Part shown: piece by piece, positions 1 to 8,202 of the stretch
Layout: every line of letters begins with the position of its first letter
Position numbering within the stretch: position 1 is the stretch's first letter
Assembly: GCF_015354445.1 (NCBI RefSeq)
Contig: NZ_JADKYT010000001.1
Span: forward strand, 558,001 to 622,000
Source: Methylophilus sp. QUAN
GTDB taxonomy: Bacteria; Pseudomonadota; Gammaproteobacteria; Burkholderiales; Methylophilaceae
DNA: 64,000 nt
Reading direction: 5' to 3'
The notes under the pieces: generated by a model
The model's input: the letters and a program-made list of their open reading frames with translations, nothing else
The model's database searches: none
Told to the model about the DNA's origin: nothing
Position numbers and translations under genes: made by a program

Positions 1-45
1 GGCCAACCAACCTGCAATAATGCCCACTACAATCGTCCAAAGCAT
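1..45 (-). CDS. GlsB/YeaQ/YmgE-type membrane protein, 5' end only
   Basis: The first 15 codons of a minus-strand gene run off the left edge. They start at an ATG (43-45) with a GGGAGA ribosome site 5 bases upstream and read MLWTIVVGIIAGWLA. This hydrophobic, glycine-rich opening is typical of the small GlsB/YeaQ/YmgE (transglycosylase-associated) inner-membrane proteins linked to stress response. The rest lies outside the window, so the family call rests on this one helix. The neighbouring DUF3185 gene is also a small stress-type membrane protein on the same strand. Confidence 0.6.
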   Translation of the reverse strand, partial: MLWTIVVGIIAGWLA

Positions 46-163
46 GTGAATCTCCCTTGTTGTTGTGATGAAACCGTATGCTAACCAGAACGGGGAAGGC
101 TATCTGTCAGTGTTTGTAGGAAAAGCCTGTCAGAAATGACTGGCAAGACCAAGCTGGAGGAAA

Positions 164-382
164 CTATTTTTTCAGGCCGACCAATACCATGGCGACACCA
201 GCGGCCAGCACAATGATGCTCAGTGCCTGTGGAACCTCGACATCTTTGGTGATTTCTGCACTGGCTTCCAGCGAGCCGATTTTAGCCACGGTCTCTTTGC
301 TCTTGTAACTAAAACCTTTAAACACCAGCCCGGCTGCGCCGAGTGCTATCAAAATAATACCGATGATGAGTGACGACTTCAT
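164..382 (-). CDS. DUF3185 family small membrane protein
   Basis: A 72-residue protein with two predicted membrane helices (about residues 5-24 and 52-70) joined by a polar loop with several Lys and Glu residues. The start has a good ribosome site (CAGGAG, 5-6 bases upstream). Layout and length fit the DUF3185 family, whose function is unknown. It lies between a GlsB-type gene and polA, all on the minus strand, with 54 bases to polA. I infer no role beyond an inner-membrane location. Confidence 0.7.
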   Translation of the reverse strand: MKSSLIIGIILIALGAAGLVFKGFSYKSKETVAKIGSLEASAEITKDVEVPQALSIIVLAAGVAMVLVGLKK

Positions 383-436
383 TGCACATGCTCCTGTGGG
401 TTAATCACTGATGTATTACCTTAACATACCCAGACG

Positions 437-3202
437 TTAATGCGCGCTTTCCCAGTTGTTGCCACTGCCCACTTCTGCCAGCAACGGTACATCCAGCGTC
501 GCGACACTTTGCATGAGCCTGGGCAGGTGTTCCTGGATCAGCGCTAACTCTGCATCCGGCACTTCCAGTACCAGTTCATCGTGTACCTGCATGATGAGTT
601 TGGTTTGCAGTTTTTCTGTCGTCAGCCATTGGTCGACCGCAATCATGGCCAATTTGATCAAGTCGGCGGCGGTGCCTTGCATGGGGGCGTTAATGGCGGC
701 ACGTTCGGCGCCGTTGCGGCGTTGCACATTGGCGCTGTTGATCTCCGGCACCCACAGGCGGCGGCCAAAAATGGTTTCAACATAGCCTTGCTGTTTGGCC
801 AGCTCGCGCGTGTCGTTCATATATTGACGTACGCCAGGGTAACGGGCGAAATAGCGCTCGATGTAATTGGCAGCGGCGCTACGTTCGATATTGAGATTTT
901 GTGCCAGGCCAAACGCGCTCATGCCGTAAATCAGGCCAAAGTTAATCACCTTGGCGTAGCGGCGCTGCTCGCTGTCGACCGCGGCGCGTTCAACACCAAA
1001 AATCTCTGCAGCAGTGGCGCGGTGAATGTCCTCATTGTTGGCAAACGCGCTCAGCATGCCAGCATCTTGTGACAGGTGCGCCATGATACGTAATTCAATT
1101 TGCGAGTAGTCAGCAGAGACAATGTGCGCACCAGGCGGCGCGATAAAGGCTTCGCGGATGCGGCGGCCTTCGGCCGTGCGTACGGGGATGTTTTGCAGGT
1201 TGGGGTCAGAGCTCGCCAGGCGGCCGGTGATGGCCACGGCCTGGTTGTAATTGGTGTGCACGCGCCCGGTTTGCGTATTAATCATTTTTGGCAGTTTGTC
1301 AGTGTAGGTCGACTTCAGTTTGGCCAGGCTTCTGTGCTCAAGAATCACTTTTGGCAAGGGGTAATCCAGCGCGAGCTCCTGCAATACATCTTCGTCGGTC
1401 GATGGCGCACCGGAAGGCGTTTTTTTCAATGGCTTGATACCGAGTTTGCCAAACAGAATCTCTTGCAGTTGCTTAGGGCTGCCGAGGTTGAACGGTTGCC
1501 CGGCCAGCTCGAATGCCTGTTTTTCAATCTCCATCAGGCGCAGGCCGATTTCATTGCTCTGGCGGTTAAGCATATGGCTGTCAATGAGCACACCATTACG
1601 CTCCATGCGTTGCAGCACCAGCATGCTGGGTAATTCGATCTTTTCATAAATGAAATTGAGTTTGTCAGAGGCTTTGACTTGTGGATATAAAGCCTGGTGT
1701 AGTTGCAGTGTAATGTCCGCATCCTCGGCGGCATATTCTGCTGCTTGCTCCACTGTCACCTGGCTAAAGCCGACTTGTTTGGCACCTTTGCCAGCCACCG
1801 TTTCATAGCTGATAGGCGTGATGCCTAAATGGCGCTCGCTGAGTTCATCCATGCCATGGCCTTTGTGGCTCTCGAACACATAAGACTCCAGCAAAGTGTC
1901 ATGCGCCACGCCTTGCAAATGAATGCCATGATTGGCCAACACATGCATGTCGTATTTCAGGTTCTGGCCGACTTTTTTAATCGCAGGATTTTCCAGGATG
2001 GGCTGCAATTTGTGTAACGTGGCTTGCAAAGGCAGTTGCTCGGGCGCATCAAAATAATCGTGCGTGAGTGGCACGTAAGCGGCTTCGCCCGGCGTCACAC
2101 TAAACGACACGCCGACAATTTTTGCTTGCATGGCATCGAGAGAGGTGGTTTCGGTGTCAAAACAGATCAGTTCGGCGTGTTGCAGTTTGGCGATCCAGCT
2201 ATCCAGGTCAGCGTCATTGAGAATCGTCTGGTACTGGCGGCGCGTGTCTGCGGTATACGTCGTTGAGGGTGTCGCACTGAGTGACTCGACGCTAGGCGCG
2301 GCCGGATTTTCAACCACAGGCGCCGTTGCACCATCTGGTAGTTTGTCCAGTTCACGCTTCCAACTACGAAACTCAAAGTGGTCGAACAGAGCCAGTAGTT
2401 TTTCTTTATCAGGTGTTTGTGCCGTCAGTTGGTCAAAACTTTCACACAGGCCAATATCACAGCGAATGGTAATCAGTTCGCGTGCCGTTGGCAGCCAGGG
2501 CAGGGCCTTGCGCAGGTTTTCGCCAACCACGCCTTTGATATTGTCAGCATTGGCAATAATGTTATCCAGCGTGCCATATTCGGTCAGCCATTTGACCGCA
2601 GTTTTCGGCCCCACTTTTTCTACGCCGGGGACGTTGTCTGCGGTGTCGCCGACCAGGATCAGGTAATCAATAATTTTGCTGGGCGGAATGCCAAACTTGT
2701 TTTCTACGCCAGTGATATCCAGCACATCATCGGTTTTGCGGAAGGCATCGCGCATGGTATTCACCACGGTGATATGCTCGTTCACCAACTGTGTGATGTC
2801 TTTGTCGCCGGTGGAGATAATAGTTCTGATGCCTTCTTTTTCGGCTTGCTTGGCCAATGCGCCAATGACATCATCGGCTTCTACGCCTTCTTCAATAATC
2901 AGTGGCCAGCCCATGGCGCGTATGGTTTCATACAGCGGCTCGATTTGCGCACGCAGGTCGTCCGGCATGCTGGCGCGGTTGGCCTTGTATTCAGGGTACA
3001 AATCGTCACGGAAGGTTTTGCCCTTGGCATCAAACACACAGGCGCTGTAGTCGGACGGGTAGTCTTTGTGCAGACGGCGCAGCATGTTGAGCACGCCCTG
3101 AATCGCGCCGACCGGCTCATTGGCCGAATTGCGCAAATCCGGCATGGCGTGAAAGGCGCGATAAAGGTAACTGGAACCGTCGACCAGAAGCAAGGTTTTC
3201 AT
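437..3202 (-). CDS. polA: DNA polymerase I
   Basis: This 921-residue protein has the usual length for full bacterial Pol I. It fills gaps and removes RNA primers in replication and repair. The N-terminal 290 residues are the 5'-3' nuclease (MKTLLLVDGSSYLYRAFHAM opening, EADD near 110). The 3'-5' proofreading domain keeps its catalytic acids (D349-x-E351 in DTETTSLD). The polymerase domain shows motif A (DYSQIELR, D698), motif B (RRYAKVINFGLIYG) and motif C (QVHDEL, D875). All three activities should therefore be present. The gene is divergent from the LOG-family gene, with 95 bases between starts, and the polA-DUF2782-thrB neighbourhood is common in betaproteobacteria. Confidence 0.98.
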   Translation of the reverse strand: MKTLLLVDGSSYLYRAFHAMPDLRNSANEPVGAIQGVLNMLRRLHKDYPSDYSACVFDAKGKTFRDDLYPEYKANRASMPDDLRAQIEPLYETIRAMGWPLIIEEGVEADDVIGALAKQAEKEGIRTIISTGDKDITQLVNEHITVVNTMRDAFRKTDDVLDITGVENKFGIPPSKIIDYLILVGDTADNVPGVEKVGPKTAVKWLTEYGTLDNIIANADNIKGVVGENLRKALPWLPTARELITIRCDIGLCESFDQLTAQTPDKEKLLALFDHFEFRSWKRELDKLPDGATAPVVENPAAPSVESLSATPSTTYTADTRRQYQTILNDADLDSWIAKLQHAELICFDTETTSLDAMQAKIVGVSFSVTPGEAAYVPLTHDYFDAPEQLPLQATLHKLQPILENPAIKKVGQNLKYDMHVLANHGIHLQGVAHDTLLESYVFESHKGHGMDELSERHLGITPISYETVAGKGAKQVGFSQVTVEQAAEYAAEDADITLQLHQALYPQVKASDKLNFIYEKIELPSMLVLQRMERNGVLIDSHMLNRQSNEIGLRLMEIEKQAFELAGQPFNLGSPKQLQEILFGKLGIKPLKKTPSGAPSTDEDVLQELALDYPLPKVILEHRSLAKLKSTYTDKLPKMINTQTGRVHTNYNQAVAITGRLASSDPNLQNIPVRTAEGRRIREAFIAPPGAHIVSADYSQIELRIMAHLSQDAGMLSAFANNEDIHRATAAEIFGVERAAVDSEQRRYAKVINFGLIYGMSAFGLAQNLNIERSAAANYIERYFARYPGVRQYMNDTRELAKQQGYVETIFGRRLWVPEINSANVQRRNGAERAAINAPMQGTAADLIKLAMIAVDQWLTTEKLQTKLIMQVHDELVLEVPDAELALIQEHLPRLMQSVATLDVPLLAEVGSGNNWESAH

Positions 3203-3297
3203 TGTGCGTTCTCGTGAATCAAATCAATGGCGTATTTTACGCATTTCAAAGCGACTTCATGTACACTAATTTGCTGTGTCATTTGAAAGATAGATGT

Positions 3298-4023
3298 ATG
3301 AATAGCAGAAAGCTACCAAGCATGGTAGAGCCTGAATTGTTGGATGGCGATGATGTCACTCATGAATCCTGGCGAGCGTTTGAGATCATGGCCGAGTTTG
3401 TCGGCGCCACCGAAAACCTCAAAGCCATTATGCCGGCGGTGTCTATTTTTGGCAGTGCGCGTACCAAGCCCGACCATCCTTATTACCTGCTCACCGAAGA
3501 AATTGCGCGCTTATTGTCTGATTCCGGGTTCAGCGTCATTTCCGGTGGCGGTCCCGGCATTATGGAGGCGGCCAACAAAGGCGCATTCCCTGGCCGTGGT
3601 GCCAGCGTCGGCCTCAATATCAAACTGCCGTTTGAGCAGCATGGCAATCCTTACCAGGACATCGGCATCAGCTTTAAATACTTTTTTATGCGCAAGGTCA
3701 TGTTTGTTAAATATGCCAGCGCGTTCGTGGTGATGCCGGGTGGCTTTGGCACGCTGGATGAGGTGATGGAAGCGATTACGCTGGTGCAAACAGGCAAGAG
3801 CCGCAAGATCCCGATTATCCTGGTTGGTAGCCAGTTCTGGGCCGGATTGCTCGACTGGTTACGCAATACACTGGTGGCAGAAGGCATGGCTTCGCCTGAG
3901 GATATGGACCTGATCCAGATTATTGATGAGCCGCAACAGATTGTGGATGCGATCTTCAAGCATTATGAAACTACCGGCTTTGAGCTTACCCCGGCCGAGC
4001 GCAAGATGCAGCTCTATCTGTAA
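3298..4023 (+). CDS. LOG family protein (TIGR00730), cytokinin riboside 5'-monophosphate phosphoribohydrolase-like
   Basis: A 241-residue Rossmann-fold protein with the two family signatures: SGGGPGIMEAANKGA (phosphate-binding loop) and PGGFGTLDE, which carries the Arg/Glu catalytic region of LOG enzymes. These enzymes release free base from nucleoside 5'-monophosphates; some bacterial members are annotated as lysine-decarboxylase-like, which is an old misnomer. I chose the ATG at 3298 because the open frame upstream (from 3202) overlaps the polA start and adds residues unlike the family. No strong ribosome site precedes either start. The substrate here is not shown by the sequence. Confidence 0.85.
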   Translation: MNSRKLPSMVEPELLDGDDVTHESWRAFEIMAEFVGATENLKAIMPAVSIFGSARTKPDHPYYLLTEEIARLLSDSGFSVISGGGPGIMEAANKGAFPGRGASVGLNIKLPFEQHGNPYQDIGISFKYFFMRKVMFVKYASAFVVMPGGFGTLDEVMEAITLVQTGKSRKIPIILVGSQFWAGLLDWLRNTLVAEGMASPEDMDLIQIIDEPQQIVDAIFKHYETTGFELTPAERKMQLYL

Positions 4024-4146
4024 TTGTGTGGTTTGGCGTGCCCGGCGCAGTGTGTCGGGCGCGATTTTAGAAGTTTATTATGTGTGCAGTGACCGCCAGC
4101 GCGTGGGTTTTTGCTAGAATAGTCGCTAATGACTAAGGAGTCTTCC

Positions 4147-4491
4147 ATGCGTGATTTTTCCCGTTTATTGCTGGCAGGTATCTGCATCGCTACGATTGCG
4201 ATGCCGGTGTGGGCTGCGGCCCCTAAAGATGCCGAGTTGCTAGAAGAGGTGCCACCGCCCCCCAAGGTGATTGAAGGCCAGCCGATTGACCAGCCTAGCG
4301 TGAACAAGCGCAAAGATGGCGAAAATGACATCGAGGAATACAGCCTGAATGGAGAGGTCTATATGGTCAAGGTGACGCCACCGAGTGGCAAATCCTACTA
4401 TCTGCACCGTGAAGACCGTAATGGTGACTGGGTGCATGATGGCCCGACCCGTCCACTGTCTGTTCCTAAATGGATCCTGTTCCGATTCTAA
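4147..4491 (+). CDS. DUF2782 exported protein
   Basis: A 114-residue protein with an N-terminal signal peptide (MRDFSRLLLAGICIATIAMP, cleavage near AWA-A) followed by a proline-rich stretch and a compact C-terminal part with a conserved-looking WILFRF end. The ATG at 4147 has an AAGGAG ribosome site 7 bases upstream; an upstream in-frame start at 4129 would overlap that site and is rejected. DUF2782 proteins have no known function, and they commonly sit next to polA and thrB in betaproteobacteria, as here (thrB begins 40 bases downstream). Probably periplasmic. Confidence 0.8.
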   Translation: MRDFSRLLLAGICIATIAMPVWAAAPKDAELLEEVPPPPKVIEGQPIDQPSVNKRKDGENDIEEYSLNGEVYMVKVTPPSGKSYYLHREDRNGDWVHDGPTRPLSVPKWILFRF

Positions 4492-4531
4492 TCCTGATCG
4501 CCTGTCTTGACTGGCAGGCTAGCCAATAATT

Positions 4532-5458
4532 ATGTCTGTTTTTACCACCCTGAGTTTGGATGAAGTGCGCCAGTGGCTGGCGCCTTTTAATGTTGGCGAA
4601 TTGCACACCCTGCGCGGCATTGCTGCCGGCATCACCAATACCAATTATTTTGTTGAAACCAGTCAGTCGCGTTTTGTGCTCACTGTGTTTGAGAAAAACG
4701 ACTTTGATGAGTTGCCGTATTTCGTGCATTTGATGACGCATTTGTCGCGGCACGATATTCCTTGTCCCAAGCCCATCACTGACCAGAATAACATTGCCTT
4801 GCACCGCATTCACGGCAAGCCCGCCTTAATGGTCAGTTGCCTGAAAGGCAGCGATGTCAGTCAACCTAATATCAAACAGATTGAGGCCGTGGCGAGAACG
4901 TTGGCGCGCATGCATGTGGCTGGGTTGGATTTTCATGAACAGTCACACAATCAGCGCGGGCAGGGCTGGCGCGTGATGACGGCACAACAAGTGATGCCTA
5001 AATTGGCGCCGGTACAGCAACATCTGCTGCAAGAAGAATTAGAGTTCCAGCATGGCCTGGATTTGTCACGGTTGCCACATGGCGTCATTCATGGCGACCT
5101 GTTCCGTGACAACGTATTGTTTGATGGCGATACACTCGGTGGCTTTATTGATTTTTACTACGCCTGCCACGATGTGCTTGCCTATGATGTCGCGATTGCT
5201 GCCAATGAGTGGTGCGTAGATGCCACCGGAAATTTTGTCGATGACAAGCTGGCAGCATTTATGAATGCTTACCAGTCCGAGCGCCCGTTTACCGTGGCGG
5301 AAAAAACTCACTGGCCTGCCTTGCTGCGCCGTGCGGCCTTGCGTTTCTGGTTATCGCGCCTGTATGATTTTTATTATCCGGTGACCGGCGAACTGACGCA
5401 TGCCAAAGATCCTGCGCATTTCGAGCGGGTATTGCTGAATCGTAAAGTGTTGACTTAA
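4532..5458 (+). CDS. thrB: Homoserine kinase, type II (APH fold)
   Basis: A 308-residue cytoplasmic kinase that phosphorylates homoserine with ATP in threonine synthesis. It belongs to the aminoglycoside-phosphotransferase-fold version of ThrB used by many beta- and gammaproteobacteria, not the GHMP-type enzyme of E. coli. Visible signatures are the nucleotide-binding start (GIAAGITNTNYFVET), the catalytic loop HGDLFRDN (D189) and a metal-binding GGFIDFYYA further on. Length matches the family. It follows DUF2782 by 40 bases and precedes the BPSS1780-family gene by 32 bases, so the three may be co-transcribed. Confidence 0.93.
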   Translation: MSVFTTLSLDEVRQWLAPFNVGELHTLRGIAAGITNTNYFVETSQSRFVLTVFEKNDFDELPYFVHLMTHLSRHDIPCPKPITDQNNIALHRIHGKPALMVSCLKGSDVSQPNIKQIEAVARTLARMHVAGLDFHEQSHNQRGQGWRVMTAQQVMPKLAPVQQHLLQEELEFQHGLDLSRLPHGVIHGDLFRDNVLFDGDTLGGFIDFYYACHDVLAYDVAIAANEWCVDATGNFVDDKLAAFMNAYQSERPFTVAEKTHWPALLRRAALRFWLSRLYDFYYPVTGELTHAKDPAHFERVLLNRKVLT

Positions 5459-5490
5459 ATAAGTAGTAGAAACATAAAAAAGGGATACTC

Positions 5491-6276
5491 ATGACAGAAA
5501 CAGGGAGCCAGCGCGGTGTACGCTGGGTGAAAGAAAGTCTGGCCTTGTTCCGCACACAGCCACATGTCTGGATGCTGTGCTCGCTGGCCTATATCGTGAT
5601 TTTCATGGTGCTGCCTTCATTGCCCATGCTCGGGTTTCTGGGCCTAGTGTCGGTAGTGATCTGGCCGGTGTGCATGGCCTTGATTGTGATGTTATATCGA
5701 CAAGTGGATTTGCAGGGCAGCATGTCACCGCCAGCCGTCTGGCAGCAATTACAACAGAATTTCAAGCCCTTGGTGCTGCTCGGAGCAAGCTGTCTGGTGT
5801 ATGCCGTGCTGGCGACCTATTTACTCAGTAGCGAGTTGGCATCCCTGATTTCGCATGCGCCGACCAAAGCGGGCATGACGGAGTCGCAAATGACACTGTT
5901 CCTGGAGAACACACTGTCTTTTATCGTCAAGGTATTGCTACTGTTACTGCCGTTGTTTATTGCGACCTGGTTTTCCCCCATGCTGATTGCCTTGAATGGC
6001 TACCCTTTGCTTAAGGCGATTAAATCCAGTATTGCCGGCATGCTGCAATATACGGTGCCAATGAGCGTTTCCTGGCTGGTGATGACTGTGGGGATGCTGG
6101 TGGTGATGCTGGGGCTGGGGCTGGTGATCGGTATCCTGGGCGCGTTAATCCCCATGCTGGCACAATTGCTGATGCCACTGCTGGTATTTGCCGCCTTGCT
6201 GGTGATTAATGCCCTGATGTTTGCTTTCCAGTACATCAGCTACAAGGATGTATTCAGGGCTGCGCCACAAGTCTAA
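5491..6276 (+). CDS. BPSS1780 family multi-pass membrane protein
   Basis: A 261-residue inner-membrane protein. After a short cytoplasmic start, hydrophobic segments lie near residues 28-48, 50-70, 88-110, 145-165, 185-215 and 218-250. The N-terminal pattern (GVRWVKESLALFRTQPHVWM) is shared by the BPSS1780 family of betaproteobacteria, which often follows thrB/polA. AAAAGGGA precedes the ATG by 5-6 bases. Function is unknown; no transport or enzyme motif is visible. Its 3' end faces the EAL-GGDEF gene with 29 bases between. Confidence 0.75.
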   Translation: MTETGSQRGVRWVKESLALFRTQPHVWMLCSLAYIVIFMVLPSLPMLGFLGLVSVVIWPVCMALIVMLYRQVDLQGSMSPPAVWQQLQQNFKPLVLLGASCLVYAVLATYLLSSELASLISHAPTKAGMTESQMTLFLENTLSFIVKVLLLLLPLFIATWFSPMLIALNGYPLLKAIKSSIAGMLQYTVPMSVSWLVMTVGMLVVMLGLGLVIGILGALIPMLAQLLMPLLVFAALLVINALMFAFQYISYKDVFRAAPQV

Positions 6277-6305
6277 GTGCGCCACAACTAGGCCTGATTC
6301 ACACG

Positions 6306-8195
6306 TTAAGCGCTTGCCGATTGCTTGTTGCGACGCTCGGTAAACAGGCTGTTGCCTATGGTCTTTTTGGCCTGTTTCTTGGCGTTGCTCATGGCGCCAG
6401 CCACTTCGTGATGGCTGGCAAAAGTGTCCGAGCAAGCCCGCACGGCGCCGATGGACAAGCTGCCAAACGGGTAAAAATGCTCGTTACCCAAACGGTCTTC
6501 TATACGTATGCCGCCGAGTTGTACGTCTTTCAAGTCATAAAAGTCTGGCATCACTTTGGCAATGGTCTCCAGAATGTCATGGCAAATGGTTTCCCAGTCA
6601 TCACTTTGAAAAATCAGCACAAAGTCGTCACCGCCAATGTGGCCGACAAAATCATGTTCGTTGTTGACCATACTGCTCAATAAGCGACCGACAAACTGAA
6701 TGACTTCGTCACCACGGCGATAGCCATAGGCGTCGTTAAATGGTTTGAAGTGGTCCAAGTCACAATAGCACGCCACAAACGGGATGCGGCGTTCCAGTAA
6801 TTTATCAATATGGGCATTAATGGGCACATTGCCCGGCAGCAAGGTGAGCGGGTTAGCGTAGCGCGCGGCGTGAATTTGCATATTGGTGACTTCGCGTAGC
6901 AAGGCATGTCCGCTGCCCATGCCAACATAGCGTTCACCATCCACAATCATGAACCCATTGAGCAGGTACTTAGGGTCTGCCGCCAGAATCAGCTCGCTCA
7001 GCGCCAGAATCGTCATGTCTTTTTGCACCATCAGGCAGTGGGTATCCATAAAGGTAGTGCAAGATTTTTTGCCATGCAGCTCTTTTTGGTAACGGCGCGC
7101 AAACCGGTCTATGGTGTCGTAGCGGCTGATCAGCCCTAAGGGGATGCCTTGCTGATTGATCACCGGAATCGAGTTGAGCGAGGTGTCACTGTTAAACCAG
7201 TTGTAGACCTCTTCATTGCTCATTTCCGGGAAGGCGGCCGGTTGGTAGCTGGTTAAACCAACCACTGTGGCCTGCTTGGACGCATGACTTTGCTGGTCAG
7301 CAAACAGGCGGACGATGTTTTTATTTAGCAGGTTATGGACTTCCTCGGTGAGGGCGTATTGGAACTTGGGGAACGGCCGTCCAAACAGATAGCCTTGGGC
7401 AAAGTCTATTTTCAAGTCTTTGATGACTGCCAGTTCTTCTTTGGTTTCAATGCCTTCAGCAATGGTCAGCGTATTCGATTCAACCGCGATTTTCTGGATG
7501 CCGCGCACAAACTCCAGCTTCATGGGGTCGTTGTGTATGTTGGCGATAAAATGCTTGTCGATTTTGACATATTCCGGCGACAGCTCAGACCACAACCGCA
7601 AGCTGGACGTCCCTTCACCCAGGTCATCCAGTGCGATTTTGAACCCCAGTGCTTTAAAGCGCAGAATCGCATCGCGGAGTTCGGCATAATCGCGGATGGT
7701 CGAGCTTTCGGTGATTTCAATCACGATATCACTGGCTCGCAGTCCGCATTTTTCAAGCTGCGTTAAGCCAAACGACAAGTGCCCCTCGTTTAATAGCAGG
7801 CAGTCCGGGCTGAAATTCACAAACAGTGGGTGTGAACGGTCTGTGCGGCTATATTCGGTAAAAATAACTTCACGTGCCGCGTACTCCATCTCGATATTCA
7901 GACCACACAGGCTGGCGGCATTAAACAGCGCAATTGGCGAATGTAACCTGGATTCCACCGGGCCACGGATCAGCGCCTCATGCGAGAACACGCGCGCCTG
8001 TTTGATATCGACGATAGGTTGAAACAGCGGCAACAAATTGCGCTGCGCCAAAATGGCTTCAACCTCTAGCTGTGGAGGGGCATATATCATGCCAGCAGTA
8101 TCGACTGTTTTAACTGCTTCTTGATTAAGTTGTGCAAATGGTGGATGAAATATTTGTGACAGTCCCAATTCAATGATATAGCATCTATATGCCAT
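6306..8195 (-). CDS. EAL-CBS-GGDEF protein, probable c-di-GMP phosphodiesterase
   Basis: A 629-residue soluble protein with an unusual order: EAL domain (about 45-290), a CBS-pair-like middle (about 310-440) and a C-terminal GGDEF domain (about 450-620). The EAL domain has the residues expected of an active phosphodiesterase: EALIRG, an Asn in NFSPD, EITESS, DDLGEG, KIDKHF and EGIET. The GGDEF signature is altered to GGDDF and the upstream inhibitory RxxD is NEHD, so cyclase activity and product inhibition are doubtful. The CBS domains may sense a nucleotide. Two starts are possible: ATG 8195, used here, and ATG 8090; neither has a clear ribosome site. It lies 7 bases downstream of the O-oligosaccharyltransferase gene. 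Confidence 0.88.
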   Translation of the reverse strand: MAYRCYIIELGLSQIFHPPFAQLNQEAVKTVDTAGMIYAPPQLEVEAILAQRNLLPLFQPIVDIKQARVFSHEALIRGPVESRLHSPIALFNAASLCGLNIEMEYAAREVIFTEYSRTDRSHPLFVNFSPDCLLLNEGHLSFGLTQLEKCGLRASDIVIEITESSTIRDYAELRDAILRFKALGFKIALDDLGEGTSSLRLWSELSPEYVKIDKHFIANIHNDPMKLEFVRGIQKIAVESNTLTIAEGIETKEELAVIKDLKIDFAQGYLFGRPFPKFQYALTEEVHNLLNKNIVRLFADQQSHASKQATVVGLTSYQPAAFPEMSNEEVYNWFNSDTSLNSIPVINQQGIPLGLISRYDTIDRFARRYQKELHGKKSCTTFMDTHCLMVQKDMTILALSELILAADPKYLLNGFMIVDGERYVGMGSGHALLREVTNMQIHAARYANPLTLLPGNVPINAHIDKLLERRIPFVACYCDLDHFKPFNDAYGYRRGDEVIQFVGRLLSSMVNNEHDFVGHIGGDDFVLIFQSDDWETICHDILETIAKVMPDFYDLKDVQLGGIRIEDRLGNEHFYPFGSLSIGAVRACSDTFASHHEVAGAMSNAKKQAKKTIGNSLFTERRNKQSASA

Positions 8196-8202
8196 AGTCT
8201 TG

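Noticed and set aside
2417-3217. Long open frame antisense to the start of polA (266 codons)
   Set aside because: It lies wholly opposite the well-supported 5'-nuclease domain of polA and has no recognisable motif or start signal.
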